64,000 bases of DNA, taken from Ryuthela nishihirai (lineage: Eukaryota > Arthropoda > Arachnida > Araneae > Heptathelidae). Under the pieces are notes generated by a model. The model was not told the DNA's origin, did no database searches, and was given only the letters and a program-made list of their open reading frames with translations. Positions within the stretch are counted from its first letter, which is position 1. Each line of letters starts with the position of its first letter. The stretch spans positions 76,133,501 to 76,197,500 of the forward strand of contig JAWZYU010000011.1 of assembly GCA_038380435.1 (NCBI GenBank). The letters run 5' to 3'. Of the stretch, positions 1 through 11,621 are shown piece by piece. The position numbers and the translations under genes were made by a program.

Positions 1-129
1 ATGTAGTTTGAAGACAAACTATTGCAGTCCCATTTCCACAATGAACGAAGCAAGCGACTGTATCATGCACCTCGGACTAAGTTGATCACGTGATATTCCA
101 GTGTCATGGCCTGTCTTTCGCGTGGGCCT

Positions 130-1186
130 CGTAAGGAACTTAATGACGTATCAGATATTAATTAAGTTTGACTCATTGTCAACTCTGATGGCATATGAGT
201 CGTCGTTTTTCTTTAGGAATATTCTTCTCAGTTTGATCCACACATATTTTATTTAAATTCCTTTTGAAGAGCTTTGACTTCATAAAGTAACCTCTTCCTT
301 TCTTGTTAATTGTTTATTTTTGTAAAATGGTTTCTCTTCCATTTCTTCATTTAGTGAATTTAGAAATAACCTCTTCCCTTTTCTTTTGCCCTCTAACCAC
401 TTATTTCTGATGTCTTCGTTCTTAAACTCTATTACAATTTTACCAGGTTTATCAGCATTACGAGACTGAACCCTTTTAATTAATTTTCTATCCTCTTGTT
501 TCTGGGGAATTTGTAACATAATAGACACCTTATTTACAATTAATTGTAAATTCTCTTGCGGTTGTTGAGGTATACTAACAATCTCCAGATTTTTTTTAAT
601 GCATCTTGTCTTAAATCATTAATCTTAGACTCTAATACGTTAATTTGTTTTTTCAGTAGAAATACATTTTCTTTAGTTTCGTCAAGATCAGATCTATGAC
701 ATTTAAGCTCATTCATAATTAATTCATTTTCCCTTACGAAGTCATCCATTTTTTTACTGAAGAATTCAACAGATCTAAGAATATCAACATTTTGTTGATT
801 AATTCTTTTTTCAAACTCTGCGATTCTTTCCTAATTTCTAACCGAAAAATATTAATAAGCTGCTCTTTTAAATTATGATCAGAAGAATCCATAAAGCAAC
901 TTGTCTTACCATTGTTCACAGAATGGTTATCTTCATCTCCCATAGATGGTTGCACATGTTCCACTTCACTTGAAGATCGGGAAACGCCCATTTTTAAAGT
1001 AACTCTTTTCTTCTTGCAATTATTATATACCCATTTGGCTCTTCTCTCTGCTGACATATTTCTATAAATCTCAAATCTTATCCCCACACATTTAATATGA
1101 AAAGAAACTTTGCACAAACCATAACACTGTAAATATTCCTTTTTTAAATCTCCGTCCTTACTACATACCTTACAAGTAAACTCCAT
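130..1186 (-). pseudogene. LINE ORF1 protein remnant (PHD-like finger, coiled coil, FP-type C-terminus)
   Basis: Broken first ORF of a non-LTR retrotransposon; in intact elements this protein binds the element RNA. Reading down the - strand from 1186, residues 1-60 hold a PHD-like Cys/His pattern (CKVC, CYGLC, then FHIKC). A Lys/Glu-rich coiled coil follows at about 770-540 in a shifted frame. The segment 528-280 is a basic region resembling the baculovirus FP-type domain found in many arthropod LINE ORF1 proteins. Similarity continues to about 130 in another frame (around YKYVWIKLRRIFLRKN). At least three frame changes show it is dead. No ORF2 lies beside it in the window. The family is assigned from domain order only. 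Confidence 0.7.
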
Positions 1187-1825
1187 GTTGCCATGTCTAC
1201 ATGGCAGTATAGGCCATGTTTCACTAGATGGCAGTACCTATACTTTTTATCGTCAGTTAATTTACTCAGTGTTCATATAATCTGATTTATAACTTACTAA
1301 ACGCTTGCCAAATCTTTCTCACTTGATCTTCATATCACAATTTCATCATTTAGCTTGTCATTTTGCTTTTATATTTTGATTTAAGCATGTAAAATAATTG
1401 GAAAATAAAATTTCTTATCGCACAAACTAACTTACAAACACACCTCCTTTTGCCACTGTTGCCAAAGTTTCACATAATTTTCAAAAAAAATATTTTAATA
1501 ACCTTTAAAATGGAGGGGATAACGTTTTATACTGGAATGGAAAAAAATCTCTGACCTCCCCCCCCCCCCCCACTTACCTTTTCGGGAAACAACTGCGCCA
1601 TTTTCCTCCCAGCCTTTCCTATATTTTTTCCGATATCGTGCCTGTTCACCGTCAACCACTTTTTATATACGTTTGACAGATTGGATATATAATCAGTTTC
1701 TGTGAGCCATTATCCAGCGAAAAGTGGTAATCTCCGAAAATAACAAATGTATTTGTGACAACAGGCGACATTCAATAAATAAAAGGGTTGAAAACATTAT
1801 TATGCAAATTAGTTGAAGGTTGAAT
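1187..1825. other. No gene seen; short poly-C run
   Basis: AT-rich sequence without recognisable coding or repeat similarity. A run of C lies at about 1559-1572. The first part may be the 5' UTR of the LINE ORF1 remnant read on the - strand. Confidence 0.4.
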
Positions 1826-2281
1826 CAGGGACGTACCCAGGATTTTGTTTCGGGGGAAGGGGGAGAATTTGGTTTCGGGGAGCGTTTGAGAACTAAATTT
1901 TCAAGAAGGGTCCCCAAATTTGGCTTGGGGGACCCTCCCTGAAAGAGGTTGAAGGGGGGGGGGGTCTAAAAATAAGACTTGAGTAGGGTTTCCAAATTAC
2001 AAAATTATTCCATCGGACTAAGACGAAAAATTGAAATGAAATGGTTAAAATGATATTCTATATATATTCTATATTCTATATGGAAAAAATTTTTATAGTT
2101 TTATTTTAAATCTATTTTTAGCGTCGGATATACACTATGAGGCTAAAATAAAATTAGCCAAAGACAATTATTTTAGATTTCAAAACATGTTGAAAAATTT
2201 GAGATTTCGTATAAGATGATTGGATTTTCGAGTGGAGGGAGGTCCGGATCCCCTGGTCGCCCACCACCGGGTGCGTCCCTG
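1826..2281. mobile_element. Non-autonomous hAT-like MITE
   Basis: The 456-bp segment starts CAGGGACGTACCCAG and ends, on the opposite strand, CAGGGACGCACCCGG. It is flanked by GGTTGAAT and GGTTTATT, an imperfect 8-bp direct repeat, which is the duplication size of hAT elements. It has no coding capacity and includes G-rich tracts (about 1848-1965). The superfamily is inferred from the termini and the duplication length. Confidence 0.6.
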
Positions 2282-2392
2282 GGTTTATTATAACTCTGCA
2301 TCACGAAAAAACGCCTGGAATATTTTCTACCTATATGCTTTCATCTAATAAGTTTAGCTGCAATATTGACAACCTTATTTTAAGAGCATATA

Positions 2393-3844
2393 CAAGGTGA
2401 TTCAAAACTTATCGTTCAAATTTCGTGGGGAGGTAGGGAATACGTCAGGAAACCGATTTCACATAGGAAAGTATGTCCGCAAACGTCATCTACATGAACA
2501 AAATGGACAAGTAAAGTGAACACAAGGAAACAGTACAGTTAAGTGGTAACGAATGTGACTTTTATTCTAACAAGGTAAAGTACAGGTTCACAGTAGGTGC
2601 TAAAAATTGCGACCATTTACAAGGACACAGGATTCACAGTGCCGTTGCATTGACCGCCGAACATTTTCAAAAACGCCTGGCATATCACGGACAATGCCTG
2701 CGGCGGCCACTATTCGTGCAACAAGGTCCATTTCACTGTCAACGGGGGTCTCGTACACATGGTCTTTCATGGCCCACCACAAAAAGAAATCCATGGGCGA
2801 TAAATCAGGTGACCTAGGTGGCCAAGCGATCGGTCCACCTCTACCGATCCATCGAGCTCCGAATGTTCGGTTCAGGTAATCCCGCGCAACAATTGTGCTA
2901 TGGGCTGGAGCCCCGTCATGTTGATACCACATATCACGGCGGATATGCGCAGGAACAGCGCCCAGAAAAGTAGGTAACACTGTCTCGAGAAATATTAGGT
3001 ATTTCCGGCCGTCCAATCGGGGCGGTAGCAAGTAAGGTCCCAACGAACAGTCACCAATGATTCCAGCCCACACATTTACGGCAAAACGATGTTGCGCAAG
3101 CGTGACTTCTCGTACCATGGCGGGTTGTCGTAAGCCCACACATGTGAATTGTGTGTATTGAACACACCTTCACGAGTGAATGAAGCTTCATCTGTAAAAA
3201 GGACAGAAGCTGGAAAACTGGGGTCCACGGCACCTTTCTGCATGAACCATTGTGCAAATTCCACACGCTTCGGATAATCGTCAGGACATAAAATGGCAGT
3301 AACTACACCCTTTGCAGATGGTAAAGATGCACACGTTCCTCGTGCAGTATCCGCCACACTGCTGACTGAGAGACCCCAAGCTGCTGAGCAATAGCTCGTG
3401 TGCTGGTATTCGGATTATCTTCGATGGACTGTAGGACTTGTTCTGCGACGTTGACAGTCCGCGTCAGTCGTCTTCTCCCCGTATCCTGCATGTTGCTGCG
3501 CAGTGAACCACGTTCGCGCAGATTGCGATGCACATGTGCAAACATTTGATGCTGCAGTATTCTTCTGTTGGGGTTTCGGTCTTCGTAAACTTGCCTAGCT
3601 CGGCGGCCGCTTTCGCCAGCTGCCCCATATGCGAGATGCATATCCACTAGCTCTTGATGCGTAAAACGATTCATCTTATCACTAGTAAGTCAGCTAGTAC
3701 ACTGATGACAGGGGGAGTGGTCGGGCGAGCTGTACACTGGTTGGGCACACACAGCGCCCTCTACTCTTCCCTATGTGAAATCGGTTTCCTGACGTATTCC
3801 CTACCTCCCCACGAAATTTGAACGATAAGTTTTGAATCACCCTG
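2393..3844 (-). mobile_element. Complete mariner-like element with 75-bp inverted repeats (DUF4817-type)
   Basis: Near-identical 75-bp terminal inverted repeats occupy 2393-2467 and 3770-3844, starting CAAGGTGATTCAAAAC and CAGGGTGATTCAAAAC. TA dinucleotides flank both ends (2391-2392, 3845-3846), as expected for Tc1/mariner relatives. The interior is one transposase gene on the - strand. The well-preserved repeats make this the youngest-looking copy of its family here; deleted relatives lie at 11921-12671, 36235-36801 and 48253-48881. Confidence 0.92.
2600..3674 (-). pseudogene. DUF4817-type DDE transposase, two frameshifts
   Basis: Encodes a cut-and-paste transposase of the Tc1/mariner (IS630) supergroup. 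The start at 3674 begins MNRFTHQELVDMHLAYG, the N-terminal helix-turn-helix of the DUF4817 type, followed by a second HTH (TSTRAIAQQLGVSQSAVWRI). The frame shifts near 3305 into the block with the first catalytic Asp (VLFTDEASFTREG), and again near 3110 into the block with the second Asp (WYQHDGAPAHS) and the third acidic residue (PPRSPDLSPMDFFLW). The C-terminus runs to 2600. Apart from the two shifts there are no internal stops, so decay looks recent. Chance full activity is unlikely. Confidence 0.85.
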
Positions 3845-4029
3845 TAGATAATATGGTGAAAATGCTGCCTAGAACAGAATTACGTTTTTTTCACTATTAA
3901 TGATTTGAAAAGAAACAATATTGCATAATTTCACCAATGAAGCTTACAGCAAAAAAATTTTAAATAAAAATTTTTAATTCAGCTCTTTTCCAGCTCCTTT
4001 CCTTTCAGGAGCTCTCCTACATATAATAA

Positions 4030-4408
4030 GGCCAGGAGTGGCTCAGGCGGTAGCGCACCAGGCTCGTAATCTGCGGTTCCCAAGTTCCAGTCCCGCCTGG
4101 ACCAGCGTTGAGATTTATCTCCGCAAAACTCCCACCCTGTCCTCGGTCAGTAAGGGGCAATGGGCCTGGAAAGGCTACCGTTCGTCTGATGCGACGTTAA
4201 GCCGTGGCTCCCCTTGCGGGAGAGCCATAACTTGTGCACGTTAAAGAACATGCTGGATGGCCTTGACAGGAGATTACCATCTCTCTTCCAACAGCTGTCT
4301 ACTGAGTCACCATCCTCTCAACCTTATCTGAGCCCTCGGGGTCCTTGCGACCTGCCATTTATCCATTATGTAGCCAACAAGTATCGCTCAGAGGTAAAAC
4401 AACCCAAT
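4030..4408 (+). repeat. tRNA-derived SINE, long type (SINE-B), full-length
   Basis: The head resembles a tRNA: box A around TGGCTCAGGCGGTAG and a degenerate box B around GTTCCAGTCCC. A roughly 300-bp body follows, ending near GAGGTAAAACAACCCAAT. A 14-bp direct repeat with one mismatch flanks it (4016-4029 and 4409-4422), so it inserted as a retroposon. A second complete copy is at 45248-45634, with fragments elsewhere in the window. Confidence 0.88.
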
Positions 4409-4422
4409 CCTACATGTAATAA

Positions 4423-5639
4423 CACATATCAGAAGCTTACCAGAAAACTGCTGAAAACTACAGTTGGTGGCAACTTTCTTCTAATTTTTTTGACATTAGT
4501 GGAATATGCATAATGTAATTTTCTATACTTCCAATATGTTTATGGACAAACCAAATTATAAAGATTGCAATATGCAAAAATTCAAGTTGCAATATTTTTT
4601 ATTAATTTCATTTAGGAAATATAATATTGCAATAGTCAAGAAAGAGACTCCCCTCCACACACACACATATACATAAGTATATGAGCTGTCCAATCTACAA
4701 AACTGTTCTCCCACAATATAATTTATCTTATCCGCTAAAATATGCTGACAGTCGTTTCTAAGTTGCAGCGCATTTTGCCATATTATTCCCATTATCGTTG
4801 TTACTTCGCAAGTGAAATATTTTGTGTTTTAAAAATGAGCACTGCTCTTGGAATTATGTAAATCGAATGAAAAACAAGGGCTATAAGAACTGAAGGAAAA
4901 CGTTTCCATGAATTTCTGAGTGATTATATAATAAGGAAGAAGTGGATAAAAGCAATCTTTATATATGCCTTTTTTTCTGTCAATAGCATCTATTTGCCTA
5001 GTATTCAACTTGCATGTTTTCGTATCATCAGTGACTTTACAATATTTCCACTTTTTTGAAGTTCCTGAATTTAGGTTGATAAATCATGTGTAATTTATTA
5101 GATATATTAGTCTTAAAAATGAAATTTCATTTCCATTCCCAACTGTTGAATAGACTTGTACGGAGCCAGTTTCTGCCTTCATCAGCTGAAAATCTTAACA
5201 GTTCCAGTGAATCAAATCATTTCACAGAGTTGTTATATTCAAACTACAGGAGATTTCAATTTTGCAATATTGTCATTTGTGTATATACAAAAATTTCATT
5301 GAAATTACAAATATAAACGGATTTTATTCTACACATAAGAGAATTACCAGGGTAATTTGAAAAACTTGTCTCGATCTGTTTTCGAAATGTCAAATATTCA
5401 TAAATATCACTATTAAATAGGATATCACCGATTCATTTATTTTTGGCTTTGTTAGATCTTGAAGCAAATCAAAAATTAATTTCTCACTTGCGACGTATTT
5501 TACTGAAAATATCGTGGAATAATTGAGCAGAAAAAAAATAACTGAGAACGTCGCAGAATAATATTTTATGCCTGACGTAGATCTGCCATTTGAGGAGTTT
5601 ATTAAGATTTTGGCGTCTGCTGTTAAAAAGTATGTATGA
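4423..5639. other. No gene seen
   Basis: AT-rich sequence with only short chance open frames and a small CA/TA-rich run near 4655-4680. No repeat family recognised. Confidence 0.4.
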
Positions 5640-5830
5640 TCTTTTGGAAGGGAATGGGAGAGGGGCTTGCAGATAAATATGTCTTATTGATCTGAACTTC
5701 TCAGGTCACTTTTCATTTTTTTTCTACCCTGCTGAAGAATGGTCGACCACACAGAGTCTTGGTGCTAACCAGTTAAACTAACTTATCTTGGGGATCAGTG
5801 TTCTGCCATCGAATACAACATCGCGCAGAT
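5640..5830 (+). repeat. Fragment of LINE 5' region
   Basis: The stretch around TTTCTACCCTGCTGA (5725-5800), with the following GTCGACCACACAGAGTC, matches the upstream region of the LINE copy at 26395-27270 (around 26610-26660). It is diverged and non-coding, so limits are approximate. 5831-6288 shows nothing recognisable. Confidence 0.5.
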
Positions 5831-6288
5831 AATGGAATGAATATGGCTGCCTTTAGAGCTTATCTCATCGAAAGATAGTTCGTGTTCCATTTCGGGTGTA
5901 AAATTTTCAATTTTTGGCTATGGAAAGCTGGCGTCAGTTCATCAAGTCAAAATCTTAGTCAAATTGTCATATTTTGCTTATTTTCAACTAGTACGCTGTG
6001 AAGGTATCAGGATCATCAAAAGGGGTTTTGAATCCAGCTTGTATCCCTACTTAGTGCTGGAAAATAAGGACTGCAAAAGTAGCTAAGGTTCAGCTATCTC
6101 AGCATATTCAAACACTAATCATTTTAACCAAATGCCAAAATTAAACGTCATAAAAAGTGGGAAAGTGCGCTTCACTTTTAAAAAAATGTTGCGTTAGGAA
6201 ATTTATTTTAATTAATCACTGAACTTTCTCTATAAACGTAGAAGTGTAATTTGGTTCCTACAAATGACAGAACAAAAAGCAAGAAATA

Positions 6289-7598
6289 CACTAGTTTCCA
6301 TAAATTAAGGAAAAATGAGAAAAATCGCGATAATTCGCCAAAAAATTGTGCGATCCTCACCAAATTTGTTCATGTAACCAGTGATGCCGTGTGAGCATAT
6401 CGTAAGCAAATTAGTCTAGGTTGTGTCAATTTGCGTAATCGGAAAGCGACATAAAAACGGGTGTTCTGGAGTGGATCGTTAGGTGATCTATAGACTGTGG
6501 AATCAATTTCTGGGTATGGATTCCACGTCTCGGAGGTTTAGCCAAGGAAGAGCTCGACCGCTGTACAAGATCAATATCTGCGATTAACAACACGAAGGAG
6601 CAGGACGTCTACTCTCTATCAACTACGATCCTCTCTTGCAGCAGCCACTGGGAGGGTTGTATCAGTTTCTACTCTGCGAAGAAGGCTTCATGAAGAAATC
6701 TGTACGCTAGAAGGCCAGAAATATGTGTACCCCTAACATCACGTCACAAGAGAGAGCAGTTGAATTGGGCACGCACACATGCATTAACTGGACAGAAGCG
6801 CAATGGAGGTCCGTACTCTTCACAGATGAGTCCAGATATTGCTTGCAGAGTGATTCCAGACATTGTTTGATATGGAGAGAAGGAGGTACCCGCTATCATC
6901 CCAGTAACATCCGTCAAAGAAACAGTTATGGCAGAGGTAAGCGAGTGTGCTTGGGGTGGCATTTCCATAGGTGGACGCACAGACCTCTATGTGCTGACGA
7001 GTGGGAGCCTCAATGCTCAAAGGTATAGAGATGACATCCTGGACTCCTTACGCTGGTGCAATAGGTCAAACATTCCTATTACAAGATTAACGCTCATCCA
7101 AACAGAGCTCGACTAGTGGAACAATACCTTCAAGAGGAGACCATTATGCGCATGGAGTGACTAGCTCGATCTCCTGACCTAAATCCGATTGAGCATGTGT
7201 GGGATGTTCTAGGGAGACGTATTGTTGCCTTCAACCTACCACCTGAAACAAAGGAAGAGCTTATTACTGCTTTAAAGGAACAATGGTCGTTACTCCCTAC
7301 TGAGCTGATTCGCAACATCATAAACAGGATGGAACATCGCTGTCGTGCTTGCATTGCTGTGAGGGATGACCACACTCCTTAGTAAAGAACATTGCCCATT
7401 GCATTCTGACACCTCATTTTTGGACAAGTCCCTGTAAGTGTTATTTTTTGACAAAAATGTTTCTAGCGTAAAATATTTTATGTCATTCTGAAACTAACAT
7501 TGTAATTCATGTTTTCATCAAATTTCATTAAAATCATTCATATAGTTTTTTGTTTATCATACTTTTTCTGAGTTTTCCCTAATTTATGGAAACCAGTG
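6289..7598 (+). mobile_element. Tc1-like transposon
   Basis: Terminal inverted repeats start CACTAGTTTCCATAAATTA on the left and CACTGGTTTCCATAAATTA on the right (opposite strand). TA is present at both flanks (6287-6288, 7599-7600), giving a 1310-bp element, typical Tc1 size. The interior holds one decayed transposase on the + strand. The terminus resembles an isolated sequence at about 24126 (CACTGATTCCCATAAATTAAGG), possibly the remains of a relative. Confidence 0.9.
6590..7381 (+). pseudogene. Tc1-like transposase, decayed
   Basis: Recognisable blocks in order: the paired-like DNA-binding end (GRVVSVSTLRRRLHEE, about 6650-6700), the first catalytic Asp (VLFTDESRY, about 6810), the weak middle block near GRTDLYVLTSGSLNAQRYRD (about 6970) and the final block (ARSPDLNPIEHVWDVLGRR, about 7165-7220), which carries the third acidic residue. 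Several frameshifts and stops, including one before ARSPDL, make it non-functional. Confidence 0.85.
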
Positions 7599-8143
7599 TA
7601 TCTTATTCAATGAATCAGTGTTTTCATCTAATTGTATTCTTCCTTATGGTTGAAAGATAGAAATGACAATTAAAAACATCCTTGTGTTTCTGGTAGTAAA
7701 AAGGTTCTGGTAGTTTCGGAAGTAGAGATAGACTTCATTTCAAAACCGAACATTAAAGTTTTTAATACAAACTGCTATGAATAAAAGGTTGATGGAAAGT
7801 GATTTAAAAACATTAGTCAATATTATCTCATTAAGAAGTATTTCTTTTGCTTCCTCAAGCACTTGCCAGAGGCGTCTTCAACACTGAATCTAATTTTGCC
7901 GAATTTTATAGCATTGCATTTCCAGTGTATTTTCATCTCCTTCATTTGATTCCATCATTCAAACTTTTTAGCAGACAGAGCATTAAATGCTTCATTAGAG
8001 CCAACTCAGCTGAAGCTGGTTTAACTAGAAGGTTTTACAACTTCAAGACCAGGAGGCAGATGGTTGGTTTCTTGCACATTTACCCCTTTCTTATTTATTA
8101 AATTTTTGTTTAAAGTAGGTGTCGGTCACGTTGAAAATGATTA
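7599..8143. other. No gene seen
   Basis: AT-rich spacer between two transposons. An 84-codon open frame at 7847-8101 has no recognisable domain and is probably chance. Confidence 0.4.
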
Positions 8144-8389
8144 CTAGGCTGATTCATAACTCTGTGGGTTGATACATCAACGTGTTCCATTTGAATACTC
8201 TCGAATGTAGGATTAAGGCAAAATATGAAGTCCACTGTGTCAGTTCATAACATTACAAGTATCGGAGTCTTGGTTTCCATTGTTAGAAACTTTTCACAAT
8301 AAGTGAGTTAATTATTAAAATTCGCGCAATTTTATATCATTACTGGAAAAACGAATTAAAAGCTACCGGACAGATAAATATGCGAAGTG

Positions 8390-9089
8390 GAAGGTGAATT
8401 TCTCCAATCGTGCTGCTCAAACTTGATTAAAGAAATTCAAAGGCAGGTGACACGAGCCATGAAAGTAAGCCGCAATCGATAAGACCAATATCGGTTGATT
8501 GCAACATTCTGTGCCATAATGTTAAAGTTGATTCATCGACAAGAACTCGCAGACTCTCGTCAGCGCTGGTTGTTCACAAGCAATTATAGTGGGGCATCTG
8601 CAACGCATCCGTGAGTTAGAAAGGAGTTGACAAAGTGTTTCAAATGAACTACTGCAAATCGTCGTAAAGAAGTCTGCAGGAAACACCACGTTAATCCACG
8701 TGAACAACCGTTTCATCAAACGATTTGTTCGTTCGATGAAAAATGGATCTTTTTCAACAATCCGGACACCCATTAGTAGTGGCTTGGCCCACGCAAGTTG
8801 CACCTCCTTCCGAAAGAGGGTACGATTCGAAATGAAGACAATGCTGTGTGTTTGGAGGAAATTTCAGGATGTAGCGCACTTCTAACTGGTTCCCAACGGA
8901 TGAGCCATCAATGCCGTCCTCTACGCAGCACAACTGGAACACGTGCACTCTGCGATGTTTCAGTGTGAAATAGGATTTTTGAACAGACATCAGGTACACC
9001 TCCAACAAGACAACACAAAACCGCACAATTCATTTCAAACCAAAAACAAACCTTCGAGAACTGACATTTCAGCTTATTCCCCTTGTACA
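8390..9089 (+). pseudogene. Mariner transposase remnant, 5' part
   Basis: Blocks typical of mariner transposase are spread over several frames. They include a HTH region (about 8540-8640), then RRKEVC (near 8660), SFDEKWIFFNNPDTH with the first catalytic Asp (about 8730-8775), and LQQDNTKPHNS with the second catalytic Asp (about 9000-9030). The continuation after the nested Tc1 reads APFGYHLFRSTVRFLRG-like (about 10430-10490). Multiple stops and shifts show it is long dead. Confidence 0.8.
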
Positions 9090-9228
9090 TACACCGGAGA
9101 GCCAAAGTATTATGCCAAGTCTTTATGTAAATCGAAACAGCCGCAGGTAAACAATAGTGCATGCGAAGCTCAGGAAACGGTATAAGTAACACCTGATACT
9201 GAGCTTTGTTAATCAGTGTTATTCTCAG

Positions 9229-10170
9229 ATGGGAAAGGCAGCGGATTTAAGTGAGTTTGACAAAGGCCAAATTGTAATGGCGAGACGACTAGGTAAGAGC
9301 ATTTCCAAGACGGCAAGGCTTGTGGGGTACTCATGGTCAGCCGTGGTTAGTACCTTCAAAAAGTTCTCAGAGGAGGGAAAAATCACGAACCGCCAGCAAG
9401 GTGTGGGCCGACTACTGCTCGTCGATGCTAGAGGTGAACGAAGGCTATCACATAAAGTACGAGCCAACAGAAGTGATACTTTGGCGTAACTCGCCCGTAA
9501 TTTGAATGCTGGTGACGGACGTAATGTGTCACAACACACAGTACATCGAACCCTGGTGAAATTGGGACTGCGTAATCACAGGCCACTCCGAGTGATCATG
9601 CTAACCTCGTTTAAACACTGAAAGCACCTCTAATGGACATGCGAGCATCAAAACTGGACCTTGAATGATTGGAAGAAGATCATCTGGTCCGATGAATCTC
9701 TTTCCTGTTGCACTATGTGGATGTCCGGGTACGTGTGCATGGGTTACCTGGGGAAGTGTTGGAACCAGGATGCACCGTGGGATGAAAACAAGCAGATGGA
9801 GGAAGGGTAATGCTTTGGGCAATGTTCTGCTGAGAAACCCTGGGTCCAGTGATTCATGTACAGGAAACTATGACGTCTACCACCTACCTAAACATCATTG
9901 CAGAGCAGGTACATCCTTTCATGTCAACGGTAGTAACCTCTAGTAATGCCTTCTTTCAGCAGGATAATGTGCCATGCCACACTGCCCGGATTGTTCGAGA
10001 ATGGTTTGCGGAACATGAGGAAGACTTCTAGGTATTGTCCTGGCATCCAAATTCCCCAGACATCAATCCAGTCGAGCATCTGTGATTTGTGTTGGAACAG
10101 CATATGCGATTTGCAGCAGCTCAACCATGTAACTTACAAGAGTTAAAGGATCTGCTGGTAATGTGTTGGT
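9229..10170 (+). pseudogene. Tc1-like transposase, decayed
   Basis: The start at 9229 begins [20 protein letters not shown], a typical Tc1 N-terminal HTH that runs open for 86 codons to a stop at 9487. Later blocks include IIWSDESL (first Asp, about 9690), FFQQDNVPCHTARIV (second Asp, about 9955) and the PDINPVEHL block (about 10055), which carries the catalytic Glu. Several in-frame stops and shifts interrupt it. The last residues are replaced by unrelated sequence after about 10170. Confidence 0.85.
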
Positions 10171-10171
10171 A

Positions 10172-10310
10172 CCAGATACCGATAATGGTTGTTATCGATC
10201 GCTTGCAGTGTACTGTAATAGCTGAAATAAAAAGTAATTAACTTCACAGGCTTTCTAACTTGCTTTCTCAAATTGTGCTCTAACTTGGAAGGGAATAATT
10301 TTAGAATTTT
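10172..10310. repeat. Orphan terminus of the 11921-12671 element family
   Basis: This stretch (GATCGCTTGCAGTGTACTGT and what follows) closely matches 12475-12585, the inner right end of the DUF4817-type element at 11921. Here it lies inside the right part of a Tc1 element and lacks the outermost terminus, so it is a truncated insertion or a copied patch. Confidence 0.7.
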
Positions 10311-11502
10311 TGAAATCATGTGGCGTCTATGTCTCGCCGGGTAAGAGCTGTTTTGGCGGCACGTGGAGAACCATCATCATATTAGGCAGGTGGTCATAAT
10401 GTTTTGGCTCTTCGGTGTATAATCGGGCCTCGCTCCTTTCGGGTACCATCTTTTTCGTTCCACAGTTCGTTTTCTTCGAGGCAGGTTGTTTAAAACATTT
10501 TAGGAAATTGAAAACGAATGTCAGGAATTTTTCACCTGCAAGGACCTAGTATGGTATCTAAGAGGAATCCAATAACTTTCCGACAGATAGCTATGATGGT
10601 TTATACTTCGTTGAATAAGATTCGTTATTTATATTATAATAATCATTTATCAAGAGGACGATAAAAGGCACAGACTTATGAAACTACCTTAGACTTAGTT
10701 ATGAATTACCTTAGACTTTCGGTAGCCAGAAAACCTCGTCTTCTTCAAAGATCTTTGAAAGAATCTTTCATGTTTGTGACACCAAAAGGAATTTCTTCAA
10801 ATTTCAATGAGTGTTGTGTCAACAGTATTGGACACTAATTCTATGTTGCGTAAAAATGTTTTGTAAATAGGGACCATGTTGATATTTTTCGCTCTGTTTC
10901 TCAAGCAAGCAATGGACCAAGTTTTTATAAGTAAAACAGTTGCATTTTTCGCTATTTTCCGCTTAAGAGCTCTATGCCTTTTTATTTTAAATCTACAGAT
11001 TTCTTCCTAAATGCTTCGATGAAATCATTTTGATATACTTATGGTGTTTTTGTTTCTAGCGACAATTTACGCAGCTATTGATGTTTTGTTTAGATGTAAC
11101 TTTATTGCTGTTAGTTCATTATATTTTTGTCCTCCGACATATTAAAATATAGTTTTGATATAATTTAGCACTGTGCTTTCTTCCCCAGCAAGTGTGAACA
11201 TCTAAAAAAGGAAGTTTTAAATTCGCCCAATTCATTTCAATTATCATCAAATGCGCTAAATTTAATCAGTTCTGCTGAACATTTGGTTTGGAAATTAAGG
11301 TATTTTACATTAATCTTATTGATCTTATTAACGGACCATAATGGAGAATACAGAATGTTTTTGAACGTCGTTGAATTAAAAAGTTCTAGTGAACATTATT
11401 CCACAAACTGGAAGTAACTGAGTTAGATGCATTTGATCAAAGTTTGACAGGCATAAAATTCGCAATACATGATGCTTAAAACGTTTCCCTTTGCACTTTT
11501 AG

Positions 11503-11621
11503 ATCAAGTACGGCGTCGGCGGCTGCAGCTTTTGCGGCAGCTACGGCAGGGTCCAGCAATCCTCCAGAGCCTCTTGTGTCACAGCCACAATCACGAGCAG
11601 GCAGCAGGCTACCGAGTGCAG
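11503..11621 (+). CDS. Rasgrf: RasGRF-like Ras exchange factor, Ala/Ser-rich linker exon
   Basis: This 119-bp exon follows a pyrimidine-rich tract and AG (11501-11502) and ends before GTAGGT. One base completes the previous codon, then the frame reads SSTASAAAAFAAATAGSSNP and ends in a Ser/Pro/Gln-rich stretch. RasGRF proteins have a similar Ala/Ser/Thr linker before the Cdc25 catalytic domain. The one-base phase at the end joins correctly to the exon at 15408. The upstream part of the gene, including the DH and PH domains known for the family, was not found in the window. Identification rests on the linked downstream exons. Confidence 0.8.

Larger units (their letters stand above)
9092..10417 (+). 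mobile_element. Tc1-like transposon nested in the mariner
   Basis: Ends read CACCGGAGAGCCAAAGTATTA on the left and, on the opposite strand, CACCGAAGAGCCAAAACATTA, each next to TA (9090-9091, 10418-10419). Length is 1326 bp. It must be younger than the mariner it interrupts. Near its right end it contains a foreign piece (10172-10310) matching the terminus of another family. Confidence 0.9.
8144..10714 (+). mobile_element. Mariner element split by a nested Tc1 element
   Basis: The left end reads CTAGGCTGATTCATAACT (from 8144, after TA). The right end, on the opposite strand, reads CTAAGGTAATTCATAACT (to about 10714). A mariner transposase pseudogene runs from about 8390 to 9089, stops at the nested insertion 9092-10417, and resumes just after it (about 10425-10620). 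Subtracting the insert leaves about 1.25 kb, the usual mariner length. The right flank does not show a clean TA. Confidence 0.8.

Noticed and set aside
7847..8101. 84-codon open frame
   Set aside because: No start context, domain or neighbour supporting a gene.
1..11502. Upstream RasGRF exons (PH, DH, REM)
   Set aside because: No segment between the transposons resembles these domains; short exons could have been missed.
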